Source: JAVDCA01 sp963819385
GTDB lineage: Bacteria > Pseudomonadota > Alphaproteobacteria > Rhizobiales > Xanthobacteraceae
NCBI GenBank assembly: GCA_963819385.1
Contig: CAWFVV010000004.1
Location: forward strand, 248,001-312,000
Length of the DNA stretch: 64,000 bases
Direction of reading: 5' to 3'
Shown here: piece by piece, positions 1 through 9,047 of the stretch
How the letters are laid out: every line of letters starts with the position of its first letter
Numbering within the stretch: the stretch's first letter is position 1
Position numbers and translations under genes: made by a program
The notes under the pieces: generated by a model
Database searches by the model: none
The model's input: the letters and a program-made list of their open reading frames with translations, nothing else
What the model was told of the DNA's origin: nothing

Positions 1-152
1 AACATGTCGGGCGCGAGCCGATACTGCGGCAGCACCGCGGGATCGAGCTTCTTGGCGGTCGCGAAAGCCGTGGCCTTGTCGAGCACGCCTGAGAGCGCCG
101 TGAGGCCGATCTCGAATACCGGAAGCGAAGCCTGAGACATCGAATAAGGCAT
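1..152 (-). CDS. DUF1993 family protein, 3' part beyond the window
   Basis: The first 50 codons read leftward from an ATG at 152 and run off the left edge. The translated start (MPYSMSQASLPVFEIGL, then a stretch ending in LDPAVLPQYRLAPDM) matches the N-terminal pattern of DUF1993 proteins. These are small helical proteins of the DinB-like superfamily, usually about 170 residues, with no established reaction. An internal ATG (MSQASLP) at 140 could be the true start. It is divergent from the binding-protein gene at 323, so the space between holds both promoters. The family assignment rests on this short piece only. Confidence 0.7.
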   Translation of the reverse strand, partial: MPYSMSQASLPVFEIGLTALSGVLDKATAFATAKKLDPAVLPQYRLAPDM

Positions 153-322
153 GACGGGGATCCTTGGGTGTACTGAAGGCGCGGACCATGCCCCCAATGC
201 CTCGCCATTTCAACCGGCGCGGCCATGCGGCAACCCGGAGCGTGACCGCATCGACGGTGCGCGCTATCCTGAGCCGCTCCGACCGGCTCCGGCCGAAAAA
301 TCATGTCCAGGGAGGATACTCG

Positions 323-1309
323 ATGATTGCCGGCCATTTCCGGCGCGCGCTCGGTTGCGGCGTCGCGCTGCTCGCCGGGCTTGCGATTGCCGCAGTGCCC
401 GCATGCGCGCAGGCGCCCTACCCGAACCATGTCATCAAGCTCGTCGTCGGCTTCGCGGCGGGCGGCGGCAACGACATCTTCGCCCGGATCATCGCGCAGA
501 AGCTGCAGGAAGATCTCGGCCAGGCCGTGATCGTCGAGAATCGCCCGGGCGCCGGCGGCGTGGTCGCGGCACAATATGTGAAGAATGCGGCGCCCGACGG
601 CTACACGCTGTTGGTCGGCGCGGCCGGCGGCATGAGCATCACGCCGGCCATCTCGGTAAAGCCGCCCTATGACGGCGCCAAGGACTTCACCCCGCTCTCG
701 ATGTTCGCGGCGTTTCCGCTCATCCTCGCCGTGAAGGCGGACGGCCCGCTCAAGAGCGTGCCGGATCTGATCGCCTGGATGAAGGCGCATCCCGACAAAT
801 CGAACTATGCAACGTCCTCGCCTGCCTTCACGCTCGCGACCGAGCTGTTCAAGCTCAAGACCGGCGCACCCGGCACCGCCATCCCGTACAAGAGCAGCAA
901 CAAGTCGATCCTCAGCGTCATTGCGGGGCAGTCGCTCCTGACCATCGCGGACCCGCCGCCGACCACCCCGCAGGTGAAAGGCGGCCTGATCCGCGCGCTC
1001 GCGGTGCTGGACGCCAAGCGGCTCGATGACCTGCCCGACGTGCCGACCATGGCGGAGGCGGGCGTGCCGGACGTCAACGTCTCGCTGTGGAGCGGCCTGT
1101 TCGGCCCCGCGCATCTGCCGCCCGACATCGCCAAGAAGCTCGAGGCCGAGGTGATGAAGATCATGCAGATGGCGGACGTGAAGGAGAAGTTCAGGAACAT
1201 GGCGACGCCGACGGTCGGCAGCAGCTCGGCCGAGTTCACCAAGGCGATCGTCGATCAGACCCGGACTTGGACCGAGGTGGGACACGCCGCGAATGTGAAG
1301 CTGGAGTGA
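323..1309 (+). CDS. Bug/TctC-family tripartite tricarboxylate transporter substrate-binding protein
   Basis: This encodes a periplasmic solute-binding protein of 328 residues, the usual length for the Bug (TctC) family, which binds carboxylates and related small organics. The ATG at 323 is preceded by a good ribosome-binding site (GGAGGA at 311-316). A longer in-frame reading from 164 has no such site. Residues 1-30 form a Sec signal peptide ending near ACAQA. The family pattern follows: a VGFAAGGGNDIFAR loop, then NRPGAGG and a PDGYTLLVG turn. No tctA or tctB membrane genes lie beside it, as is common for the many orphan Bug genes in these bacteria. Its ligand cannot be read from the sequence. 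A second Bug gene is at 53961. Confidence 0.9.
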   Translation: MIAGHFRRALGCGVALLAGLAIAAVPACAQAPYPNHVIKLVVGFAAGGGNDIFARIIAQKLQEDLGQAVIVENRPGAGGVVAAQYVKNAAPDGYTLLVGAAGGMSITPAISVKPPYDGAKDFTPLSMFAAFPLILAVKADGPLKSVPDLIAWMKAHPDKSNYATSSPAFTLATELFKLKTGAPGTAIPYKSSNKSILSVIAGQSLLTIADPPPTTPQVKGGLIRALAVLDAKRLDDLPDVPTMAEAGVPDVNVSLWSGLFGPAHLPPDIAKKLEAEVMKIMQMADVKEKFRNMATPTVGSSSAEFTKAIVDQTRTWTEVGHAANVKLE

Positions 1310-1336
1310 GGCGAGCGACAGACGCTGCGCGTCCGT

Positions 1337-1518
1337 CCCCTCCCCCGCTTGCGGGGGAGGGATACGCGCACGCAAGTCGGGCCTGCCCGACTTGCGCATA
1401 ATTATTCTGCCGATCTCGGGTAAACCCGAGATCGGTGCGCGCCGGAGGGGGCCAGTCGGCATCCGCATGAGCAAGCGGCTTCCCCCTCCCCGCCCTCCCC
1501 CGCAAGTGGGGGAGGGAG
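1337..1518. repeat. Cluster of four hairpins, family B GC-rich palindromic repeat
   Basis: Between two converging genes lie four consecutive perfect or near-perfect hairpins. They are a CCCTCCCCCGC/GCGGGGGAGGG palindrome (1337-1361), CGCAAGTCGGGC with its complement (1371-1396), CCGATCTCGGGT with its complement (1410-1435) and a second CCCTCCCCCGC palindrome (about 1492-1516). The first and last belong to a repeat seen again near 2512, 6766, 29557 and 31780. The inner two are unlike the others. Any of them could stop transcription of the two converging genes. Confidence 0.8.
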
Positions 1519-1538
1519 CCGCTAGTCATGCGTGACCA

Positions 1539-2465
1539 TCACTCGAAATAGCTGCGGCGGCCGGTCTTGATCAGCTCGTAGAGCGCGCGGATCTCCTGCT
1601 CGCGCCGCGAATAGTTGCGCCAATCCTTGTACCGGTCGAGCGTGAGTGTCTTCACGGCCTCGTCGACGTTCATGCCCTTGTCGACGGCGGCCTTCACGGT
1701 CGCGTATTCGTCGGCCAGCATCGCGGCAAGCTCCGGTACGTCGGCGCGGCTCGCGACGTCGCCGTGCGCCGGCAGGATGCGGTCGACGCCATCCATGTGC
1801 GCCACCTTGTCGAGCAGCGCGATCCAGCTCTGCACCGACGGCGTGAACGTCATGTTCGGCATGCCGTGCTTGGCGAAGGCGCCGGGCGTGAAGAGCGTGC
1901 GCGCTTCCGGAAACAGCACGAACGTATCGCCCGGGTTCTGGCCGGGCCCGAAATACATGAGATCGACCTCGCGGCCGCCGAGATGGATCGTCATCCGGCG
2001 GTCGAACGTCACGTCCGGCAGGACCAGCTTCACCTCGGCGGGATCGAAGTGGCGCTGCTTGAAGAAGGCCTGCCGGCGCACGATCTCCTTCGGCCAGGTT
2101 TTGCGCATCAGCGCCGCAGTCTCGTCCTGCGCGACGAAGGTCGCGCCGAGCGCCTTGAAGGGCGGATTGCCGAGGTGATGATCGCCGTGGAAATGGCTGT
2201 TGATCACCCATTTGATCGGCTTGTCGGTGATCTTGCGGATGCGATCGATCAAATCCTGCCCGTCGCGCGGATGCTGGCGCGTGTCGATCACCAGCACGCC
2301 GTCGTCGGTCGTGAGCACGACCGCGTTGGATGAATCGAAATCGAACAGGAAGTAGAGGGCAGGCGCGACCTGCTTGAACTCGACCGGGCGGTCCTCGGCG
2401 CGGACCGGCACAGAGAAAACGAGCAGCGCCACGAGTGTCGTGACGATCGAGATCAGGCGATTCAT
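1539..2465 (-). CDS. Periplasmic metallo-beta-lactamase-fold hydrolase
   Basis: This 308-residue protein belongs to the MBL-fold metallohydrolases. The canonical metal-binding motif HFHGDHH is visible, and a later AHGD histidine fits the third metal-site motif. The first 23 residues after the chosen ATG at 2465 (MNRLISIVTTLVALLVFSVPVRA) form a clear Sec signal peptide, so the enzyme acts in the periplasm. The start is supported by AGGAG just upstream; a longer reading from 2495 lacks this. It converges with the upstream Bug gene across the hairpin cluster. The substrate is unknown: MBL enzymes of this type include lactamase-like, quinol-like and thioesterase-like hydrolases. Confidence 0.85.
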   Translation of the reverse strand: MNRLISIVTTLVALLVFSVPVRAEDRPVEFKQVAPALYFLFDFDSSNAVVLTTDDGVLVIDTRQHPRDGQDLIDRIRKITDKPIKWVINSHFHGDHHLGNPPFKALGATFVAQDETAALMRKTWPKEIVRRQAFFKQRHFDPAEVKLVLPDVTFDRRMTIHLGGREVDLMYFGPGQNPGDTFVLFPEARTLFTPGAFAKHGMPNMTFTPSVQSWIALLDKVAHMDGVDRILPAHGDVASRADVPELAAMLADEYATVKAAVDKGMNVDEAVKTLTLDRYKDWRNYSRREQEIRALYELIKTGRRSYFE

Positions 2466-2511
2466 GGTCGCTCCTGAGCCGGTATGCCGAGACAAATCAA
2501 CGCGTGCATGA

Positions 2512-2558
2512 GCCAGCGGCTCCCCCTCCCCGCCCTCCCCGCAAGCGGGGGAGGGAGA
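2512..2558. repeat. Family B GC-rich palindromic repeat
   Basis: A short copy of the family B repeat: GCGGCTCCCCCTCCCCGCC followed by a CCTCCCCGC/GCGGGGGAGG palindrome. It fills the gap between the hydrolase start and the stop codon of the GMC oxidoreductase. Confidence 0.75.
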
Positions 2559-2564
2559 AGAAAT

Positions 2565-4214
2565 TCATGCATCCGTGATCGCCGCGAGCGCCGGCTGGCC
2601 GCGGATCATGTCCGAGGCCTTCTCGGCCATCATGATCACGCAGGCATTGATGTGCGCCGAGACGAGATCCGGCATGGCGGACGCATCGACCACGCGCAGC
2701 GCCTCGATGCCGCGCACGCGCAACTCCGGATCGACCACCGCGTCCGGACCCGTTCCCATCGCGCAGGTGCCGCACGGATGATGCGCCGTGATCGAGACCT
2801 TGCGGATCCACGCATCGATCTCGGCATCGGTCTTGACCTTCGGCCCCGGCGACAGCTCCTCGCCGCGGAATTCGTCCATCGGCGCGCGATACGCGACGTC
2901 GCGGGCGCGCTTGACGCCCTCGCGCAGCAGCGGGAGGTCGCCCGGCGCCGAGAAGAAATTGTAGACGATGCGCATGGGCGCGAGCGGGTCTTTCGAGCGC
3001 AGCAGGATCTCGCCGCGGCTGTCCGGATGCAGCAGCGTCGGGCGGATGCCGAAGCCGTCCAGATAGGGCTTGCGGATGCCGGGAAACCACAGATGCGCGC
3101 CCGCCGGCAGCCCGCGGAACATGAACTCGATGTCGGGCACCGCGATCTCGGGCCGCGTCTTGATGAAGGCGTGCAGCCCGCCCGGCACAACGGTGCCGGG
3201 GCCGGTGCCGAAAAAGTAGGCGCGCAGCATCGCGAGCGCCATGCGGTCGAAGCGCATCGTGTCGCGGAACGGACCCGCATTGGGCCGCGTGAACCAGAAC
3301 TGCGACGCAAGATGATCCTGCAGGTTCTTGCCGACCGGCAGATCGGCGACCACCACGATGCCGGTCGCGTCGAGATGTGCGGCCGGACCGATGCCGGACA
3401 GCATCAGCAGTTGCGGGGTCGAGAATGCGCCGGCCGCGAGGATCACCTCACGCTCGGCCGTGACCTGCTCGATGATCCCGTCCTTGAAGAACTCGACGCC
3501 GGTCGCGCGCGTGCCGCGCATCAGCACGCGCGTCACCTGCGCGCGCGCCTCGACCACGAGGTTGCGCCGCTTGCGCGCCGGCTTGAGATACGCATTGGCG
3601 GTCGATGAGCGCCGGCCATCGCGGATGGTGTACTGGGCGTGGCCGAAGCCTTCGGTGCTCGCGCCGTTGTAGTCGTGCGTATGCGGGATGCCGGCCGACC
3701 GGCCGGCGTCGATCCACGCCGCAAAGAGCGGATCGCGCGTCTTCGCCCACTGGGTGCCGAGCGGCCCGGAGCCGCCGCGATACTTGTTCTCGCCGTCTTC
3801 CCACGTCTCGGCGCGCTTGAAGTAGGGCAGCGCGTCCGCATAGGACCAGCCGCGCGCACCCTTCTGCGCCCAGCGGTCATAGTCGCCGCGATGACCGCGC
3901 GTATAGGCCATGACGTTGATCGAGGTCGAGCCGCCCAGCACCTTGCCGCGCATCGCCTCGATGGTACGGCCGTCGAGGTTGGGCTCGGGCTCGGTGTGGA
4001 AGCCCCAATCGTGCAGGCCAAGATCGTGCATCTTGCCCATGCCGAGCGGAATGTGGATGAGCGGATCGACGTCGCGCCCGCCCGCCTCGATCAGCAGCAC
4101 GCGCGCCTGCCCGTCCTCGCTCAGCCGATTGGCGAGCACGCAGCCGGCCGAGCCGGCGCCCACGATGATGTAGTCGTAACCGGTCCCCGGCACGCTCGCG
4201 CTCCCCGCAGCCAA
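2565..4214 (-). CDS. GMC-family FAD-dependent oxidoreductase (choline dehydrogenase-like)
   Basis: This 549-residue flavoprotein is in the glucose-methanol-choline family, which oxidises alcohols. The N-terminal FAD-binding motif IIVGAGSAGCVLANRL is at about residues 15-30. The family signature GKVLGGSTSINVMAYTRG follows near residue 90, and the C-terminal active-site segment ITAHHPCGTCAMG contains the expected histidine. The length is normal for the family. No signal peptide or membrane anchor is seen, so it is probably cytoplasmic. It lies behind the MBL hydrolase on the same strand with only a repeat between, so they may be co-transcribed. Substrate specificity is not inferable; BetA-type choline dehydrogenase activity is only one option. 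Confidence 0.9.
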   Translation of the reverse strand: MAAGSASVPGTGYDYIIVGAGSAGCVLANRLSEDGQARVLLIEAGGRDVDPLIHIPLGMGKMHDLGLHDWGFHTEPEPNLDGRTIEAMRGKVLGGSTSINVMAYTRGHRGDYDRWAQKGARGWSYADALPYFKRAETWEDGENKYRGGSGPLGTQWAKTRDPLFAAWIDAGRSAGIPHTHDYNGASTEGFGHAQYTIRDGRRSSTANAYLKPARKRRNLVVEARAQVTRVLMRGTRATGVEFFKDGIIEQVTAEREVILAAGAFSTPQLLMLSGIGPAAHLDATGIVVVADLPVGKNLQDHLASQFWFTRPNAGPFRDTMRFDRMALAMLRAYFFGTGPGTVVPGGLHAFIKTRPEIAVPDIEFMFRGLPAGAHLWFPGIRKPYLDGFGIRPTLLHPDSRGEILLRSKDPLAPMRIVYNFFSAPGDLPLLREGVKRARDVAYRAPMDEFRGEELSPGPKVKTDAEIDAWIRKVSITAHHPCGTCAMGTGPDAVVDPELRVRGIEALRVVDASAMPDLVSAHINACVIMMAEKASDMIRGQPALAAITDA

Positions 4215-4306
4215 ACTCGGCCAACGTGGCGATTGATCCCGCGACCGGCGGCGAAATCAAGCCCCTGCGGCACCGAAGATGGACTGAGGCCAGGAAGTGC
4301 GTCAGG

Positions 4307-4651
4307 CTATCGGTTGACGAAGCCGTTGCGGAAGATGCCGAACGAGCCGCCCGGGCGGCGTTCCGTCCCAAGCATAACGTCGCAATCCGCCACGGTCTCG
4401 TCGCTGAGTTCCGAGGTCTCGTTGTTGAATTTCACTGAGCGGCACTGCGTGCGGTCCTCGGTGCCGGTCACCATGCGGCCGGTGCGCAACTGCTCGCGCG
4501 TCTGCTCGCTTTTGTGGATCATCGCCAGCAGGTTGCTGAGGTTGAAGCCGTAGACGCCGGCCGCCACCATGGCCAGAAACGAGACGTAGAGCGCGATCGC
4601 GCCGTAGCCGAGCAGGTTCAAGCCTGTTTTGCGCGCTTTGGTATTGGCCAT
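4307..4651 (-). CDS. Small single-pass membrane protein, unknown function
   Basis: This 114-residue protein has a positively charged N-terminus (MANTKARKTG), one strong membrane segment at about residues 12-35 (LLGYGAIALYVSFLAMVAAG) and a hydrophilic tail. The tail has two cysteines (DRTQCRSVKF, VADCDVML) that could form a disulfide if it faces the periplasm. It lies alone on the minus strand between the GMC gene and cobC. I do not recognise a named family. Its composition and gene-like codon use support it as real. Confidence 0.6.
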   Translation of the reverse strand: MANTKARKTGLNLLGYGAIALYVSFLAMVAAGVYGFNLSNLLAMIHKSEQTREQLRTGRMVTGTEDRTQCRSVKFNNETSELSDETVADCDVMLGTERRPGGSFGIFRNGFVNR

Positions 4652-4760
4652 GCTCTGCCCATAAGGCGTGAGAATGTCCTATAGCATCAAAGCATTACCA
4701 GGGCTTTACGACGGCCCATAAGTCTCGGCGCAAAGCGCTTATCTGCGTTAACCATGCGGG

Positions 4761-5777
4761 TCAGAGCGTACGCTGCTCGGCGAGCGCCTTGATGAGCCTT
4801 TGCCACGCGGCCTCGTCGCCCGGCAGGCCGAAGCGCAGCCACGCCGGCTGCTCGGCGAAGCGGCGCACGAAGATGCCGGCGCGGCCGAGTCGGTCGAACA
4901 CGTCGGCGGCGTTCGGTGTGTGCACCAGGCGAAACAAGGCCGTGCCGCCCACGACATCGAGACCCGCCGCGACGAGCTGATCGTCGAGCCGCTGCGCGGC
5001 GGCGGCGAGGTGGTCGCGCGTTGACGCGATCCAAGCCGCGTCGGCGAGCGCCGCCGTGCCGATCGCGAGTGCGGGGCCGGACACCGCCCACGGCCCGAGC
5101 CCGGCGCGCAGGCGCGCCGCAAGCTGCGGCGCCGCGAGCGCAAAGCCGAGCCGAACGCCGGCGAGGCCGAAGAATTTTCCAAACGAGCGCAGCACCACGA
5201 GGTTTGGACGGCCGACGTCGGGCGCGAGGCTCGCATCCGCGGGCGCGACATCCATGAAGGCCTCGTCGACGACCAGCAGGCCGGGCGCGAGCGCATCGGC
5301 CAGCGCAAGAAGGTCATGCCGCGCGACGCGCCGGCCGTCCGGGTTGTTGGGGTTCACCAGGATGGCGAGATCGGCGCCCGCGAGATCGGCGATCTCGGTG
5401 GCTTCGCGCACCTGATGGCCGGCCAGCGCGGCGACCCGCGCATGCTCCGCATAGGTCGGCGCCAGCACGGCGGCGCGGCCGCGCGGCGCGAGCGCGTAGA
5501 CGTGCGGCAGCAGCGTCTGCACGCCCGCAGCCGCCGCCACGTGGGCAGCCGAGGGCGCGCCATAGGCGGCGGCCGCCATGGCGGCGAGGCGTTCGACGGC
5601 GGCCGGCGCCGGCAGGCGGGTAAAGGCCGTGGGATCGAGCGGCGGCAGCGGGTACGGAAAGGGATTGATCCCGGTCGACAGGTCGACGAAAGGTTCAGGC
5701 GCGGCGGGAAAGAGCTTGCGCGCCACGCCGAGGTCGCCGCCATGCGGGAGCGGCACTGCGAAATCCGGGAGCACCAT
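4761..5777 (-). CDS. cobC: CobC, PLP-dependent threonine-phosphate decarboxylase
   Basis: This encodes the enzyme that makes (R)-1-amino-2-propanol phosphate from threonine phosphate, the linker of the cobalamin nucleotide loop. In Salmonella the equivalent is called CobD. The 338-residue protein shows the fold-type I aminotransferase pattern: DLSTGINPFPYP at about 32-43, the VNPNNPDG turn at 141-148, VVDEAFMD near 169-176, and the PLP lysine in RSFGKFFGLAGVRLG (Lys201). Its start codon shares the CATG at 5775-5778 with the divergent cbiB gene. CbiB uses the product of this enzyme, so the pairing makes metabolic sense. Confidence 0.92.
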   Translation of the reverse strand: MVLPDFAVPLPHGGDLGVARKLFPAAPEPFVDLSTGINPFPYPLPPLDPTAFTRLPAPAAVERLAAMAAAAYGAPSAAHVAAAAGVQTLLPHVYALAPRGRAAVLAPTYAEHARVAALAGHQVREATEIADLAGADLAILVNPNNPDGRRVARHDLLALADALAPGLLVVDEAFMDVAPADASLAPDVGRPNLVVLRSFGKFFGLAGVRLGFALAAPQLAARLRAGLGPWAVSGPALAIGTAALADAAWIASTRDHLAAAAQRLDDQLVAAGLDVVGGTALFRLVHTPNAADVFDRLGRAGIFVRRFAEQPAWLRFGLPGDEAAWQRLIKALAEQRTL

Positions 5778-6741
5778 GGCGGCCGCGCTGACCCTGTTGG
5801 CCCTGCTGATCGAGCTGATGGTCGGTTATCCCGACTGGCTCGCCCGCGCAATCGGCCATCCGGTCACCTGGATGGGGTGGCTGATCGGCGCGCTCGATCG
5901 CGGCTGGAATCGCGAACGCGACAGCAACGGCCTGCGCCGTGCAGCGGGCGTCCTGGCGCTGTTGACGCTCGTCGTGGCGGCCGGCCTCGCGGCCGGCTTC
6001 GTCGAGCGCGGCTTGCTCGCCGTGCCGTTCGGAGTTCTCCCGCTCGCGATGGTCGCCAGCACGCTGCTGGCGCAGCGCAGCCTGCACGATCACGTGGCGC
6101 GCGTCGCCGAGGCGCTCGAACGCGAGGGCGTCGCGGCCGGCCGCGCCGCGGTCGCGCATATCGTCGGGCGCGACACCGCGGCGCTCGACGCGGCGGGCGT
6201 CGCACGCGCCACGATCGAGAGCCTGGCGGAGAATTTTTCCGACGGCGTGGTGGCGCCGGCGTTCTGGATGGCGCTCCTGGGCCTGCCGGGTGCCGCGAGC
6301 TACAAGGCGATCAACACGGCGGACAGCATGATCGGCCATCGCACCGAGCGCCACGCGGCGTTCGGCTGGGCGGCGGCGCGGCTCGACGATCTCGTCAACC
6401 TGCCGGCGTCGCGGCTGTCGGCGCTGCTGCTGATCGCGGCCGCGGCGCTCACGGACCGCGAGCTCGCCGCCGCCGCCTGGCGCGCGACGTGGCGCGACGC
6501 GCATCGGCATCGCTCGCCCAATGCGGGCTATCCCGAGGCCGCAATGGCCGGCGCGCTCGGCCTCGCGCTCGCCGGGCCGCGCGTCTATGGCGGCGTCACG
6601 GTCGATGACGCGCTGATGGGGGATGGAAGGCGTGAGGCGACCGCGGCGGATATTCGGGCGGCGCTGAAGCTTTATCGGCGGGCGGATGGGATTTTGATCG
6701 GGGTGATGGCGGCCGTCGCGGCGCTCGTTTGGATGCTCTGA
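5776..6741 (+). CDS. cbiB: CbiB (CobD), adenosylcobinamide-phosphate synthase
   Basis: This is an integral membrane enzyme that attaches the aminopropanol phosphate arm to adenosylcobyric acid. The 321-residue protein begins at the ATG at 5776, where homology to the family begins (LIELMVGYPDWLARAIGHPV). Conserved segments include TWMGWLIGALD, the SLAENFSDGVVAPAFW motif, SYKAINTADSMIGH and RHRSPNAGYPEAAMAGALG. Several hydrophobic membrane spans are visible. Its start overlaps the start of divergent cobC by two bases inside CATG. Any promoter for it must therefore lie within cobC, or the gene may rely on weak internal transcription. Confidence 0.93.
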   Translation: MAAALTLLALLIELMVGYPDWLARAIGHPVTWMGWLIGALDRGWNRERDSNGLRRAAGVLALLTLVVAAGLAAGFVERGLLAVPFGVLPLAMVASTLLAQRSLHDHVARVAEALEREGVAAGRAAVAHIVGRDTAALDAAGVARATIESLAENFSDGVVAPAFWMALLGLPGAASYKAINTADSMIGHRTERHAAFGWAAARLDDLVNLPASRLSALLLIAAAALTDRELAAAAWRATWRDAHRHRSPNAGYPEAAMAGALGLALAGPRVYGGVTVDDALMGDGRREATAADIRAALKLYRRADGILIGVMAAVAALVWML

Positions 6742-6765
6742 CGTCGCCAAGAATGCATGCGGCCC

Positions 6766-6868
6766 TCTCGCCCGCTTGCGGGGGAGAGTGGGAGAGGGGG
6801 CGCGGCGCGCGCATGTAGCAAGCGGCTTCCCCCTCCCTGCCCTCCCCCGCAAGCGGGGAGGGGCGCAG
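6766..6868. repeat. Family B GC-rich palindromic repeat, paired copy
   Basis: This is a two-part copy. A CCCGCTTGCGGG hairpin at the left is followed by GCAAGCGGCTTCCCCCTCCC and a CCCTCCCCGC/GCGGGGAGG hairpin at the right. It lies between the converging ends of cbiB and cobQ and could act as a bidirectional terminator. Confidence 0.75.
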
Positions 6869-6891
6869 GCGCTGAGTGCGTGGCGGCAAGA

Positions 6892-8353
6892 TCACCGCGC
6901 CAGCGCCAGCAATCGATCGAGATCGATGCGTTCCGCCAGATGCGCCGCTAGTCGATCGAGCGTCTCCTCCACCTGCGCCTCGTACGACACCATTGCCCCG
7001 CCAGCGCCGAGGCGCGCGAGCCAGGCGGCGCGCTGGCGATCGTCGGCGAACAGGCCGTGGATGTAGGTACCGCTCACGCGGCCATCCAGTGAGACCGCGC
7101 CGTCAGGCGAGCCGTCGGCGAGCCGCGCGAACGGCCGCGCGCGGTCGGGGCCGTCGGTCGTGCCCATGTGCATCTCGTAGCCTGTGAAAGGGTGTCCGTC
7201 GGCGGTCGTGCCGTGCGTTTGCGTCAGGCGCTTGTCGTCGGTGAGCACGGTCGCGACATCGAGCAGGCCGAGGCCCGCGACGCTGCCGGGCGGACCCTCG
7301 TGGCCGGCCGGATCCGCGATGGTGCGGCCGAGCATCTGGTAGCCGCCGCACAGGCCGAGCACGGAGCCGCCGCGGCGCAGATGCGCCGCGATGTCGACGT
7401 CGAAGCCGGCCGCGCGCAGCGCCGTCAGGTCGGCGACCGTCGCCTTGGAGCCGGGCAGGACCACGAGCGCGACATCGCCCGGCACCGCCATGCCGGGCTT
7501 CACCCGCACGAGCTCGACCGCGGGCTCGGCCTCGAGCGGATCGAGATCGTCGAAATTGGCGATATGGGGCAGCACCAGCGCGGCGATGCGCACGCGCGCG
7601 TCGGGCTTGGCGGAGCGCGCATGGTCGAGCGCGAGCGCGTCCTCGGCGGGCAGCCGCTGCGCGTCGGGGAAGAACCGCACGAGGCCGAGCGGCTCCCAGC
7701 CGGTGGCGCGCGCGATCCGCGCCATGCCGTCGGCGAACAGCGCCGGATCGCCGCGGAACTTGTTGACGATGAAGCCGCGGATCAGCGCCGCGTCGGCGGG
7801 GTCGATCACGGTCTTGGTGCCGACAAGAACTCGCGATCACGCCGCCGCGGTCGATGTCGCCGATCAGCACGACCGCGAGATCTGCGGCGCGGGCGAAGCC
7901 CATGTTGGCGATGTCGTTCGCCCGCAGATTGACCTCCGATGCGCTGCCGGCGCCTTCGACCAGCACGAGGTCGGCCTCCGCCGTCATGCGCGCGAAGCTG
8001 TCGAGCACGGCGCGCATCAGCGCGGGCTTGAGCTCTTGATATTCGGCAGCCTTGGCGGTCGCGTACACTTTGCCGTGCACGACGACCTGGGCGCCGACCT
8101 CGCTCTGCGGCTTGAGTAGCACCGGGTTCATGTGCACGCTCGGCACCACGCGCGCGGCGCGCGCCTGCAGCGCCTGGGCGCGGCCGATCTCGCCGCCATC
8201 CACTGTCACGGCCGCGTTGTTCGACATGTTCTGCGGCTTGAACGGCCGCACGCGCAGGCCGCGGTTGGCGAAGGCGCGCGCGAGCCCGGCGACGATCAGC
8301 GACTTGCCGACGTCGGAGCCGGTGCCCTGGAACATCAGCGCGCGGGCCGTCAT
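6892..8353 (-). pseudogene. cobQ: cobQ, cobyric acid synthase, interrupted by a +1 frameshift
   Basis: CobQ amidates four side chains of adenosylcobyrinic diamide with glutamine nitrogen. Read leftward from 8353, the first 175 or so residues are clean (FQGTGSDVGKSLIVAGLAR at the nucleotide site, KPQNMSNNAAVT, then IGDIDRGGVIAS). The frame is then lost near 7828-7832, where one extra T turns AGT CTT into AGTTCTT. The rest, from residues VIDPADAALIRGF onward, continues in the next frame to a stop at 6892. It includes the GATase triad cysteine in GLCGGYQMLG. Removing one base restores about 486 residues, the normal family length. It is either a real disruption or a sequencing error. An intact cobQ would be expected, since the rest of the pathway is here. 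Confidence 0.88.
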
Positions 8354-8427
8354 GGCGGGAACGCTAGATTCACGCGTTGGCGCATGTCCTTGTCGGCGAA
8401 CCGGTGCCCGCTTCGCCGGGACATGCG

Positions 8428-9045
8428 CTAGAACTCGATGCCGGGCTGCGCCTTCACGCCGGCGGCGAAATGGTGCTTCACCAGCGTCATCTCGGTGACG
8501 AGGTCGGCGGCGGCGATCAGCTCCGGCTTGGCGTTGCGGCCGGTGACCATCACGTGCAGCCCCGCGCGGCGAGCGGTGAGCGCCGCAACGACCGCCGCGA
8601 GGTCGAGATAGTCGTAGCGCAACGCGATGTTGAGCTCATCGAGGATGATCAGCGCGAAGCGCTCGTCGGCCATCAGCTCGAGCGCCTTGCCCCAGGCACG
8701 CTCGGCCGCCGCGATGTCGCGTGCGAGGTCCTGCGTCTCCCACGTGAAGCCCTCGCCCATGCTGTGCCACACGACCTGATCGCCGAAACGCGCGAGCGCA
8801 TCGCGCTCGGCCGAGTGCCAGGCGCCCTTGATGAACTGCACCACGCCGATGCGGTGACCGCGGCCGAGCATGCGCAGCGCGAGCCCGAACGCCGCCGTCG
8901 ACTTGCCCTTGCCGGCGCCGGTGTGGACCATGAGCAGGCCCTTCTCGCCGGTCTTGCCGGCGACCTCGGCATCCTGCACGGCCTTGCGCTTTTCCATCTT
9001 GGTGCGATGGCGGGCGGCGGCGGTGTCGTCGACGGGCTTGCTCAT
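8428..9045 (-). CDS. cobO: CobO, cob(I)yrinic acid a,c-diamide adenosyltransferase
   Basis: This 205-residue enzyme transfers the adenosyl group from ATP to cob(I)yrinic acid diamide (CobA/BtuR/CobO family). The P-loop variant HTGAGKGKSTAAFGLALR at about residues 41-58, the VQFIKGAW segment, and FALIILDELNIALRY with the Walker B acids are all present. The ending FAAGVKAQPGIEF is the typical C-terminus of the family. Two bases separate it from cobU upstream on the same strand, so the two are very likely co-transcribed, with cobQ following 75 bases further on. Confidence 0.95.
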   Translation of the reverse strand: MSKPVDDTAAARHRTKMEKRKAVQDAEVAGKTGEKGLLMVHTGAGKGKSTAAFGLALRMLGRGHRIGVVQFIKGAWHSAERDALARFGDQVVWHSMGEGFTWETQDLARDIAAAERAWGKALELMADERFALIILDELNIALRYDYLDLAAVVAALTARRAGLHVMVTGRNAKPELIAAADLVTEMTLVKHHFAAGVKAQPGIEF

Positions 9046-9047
9046 GC

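Noticed and set aside
151..672. Open frame of 173 codons overlapping the first Bug gene
   Set aside because: Arg-rich shadow in another frame of the binding-protein gene, with no ribosome-binding site and no family similarity.
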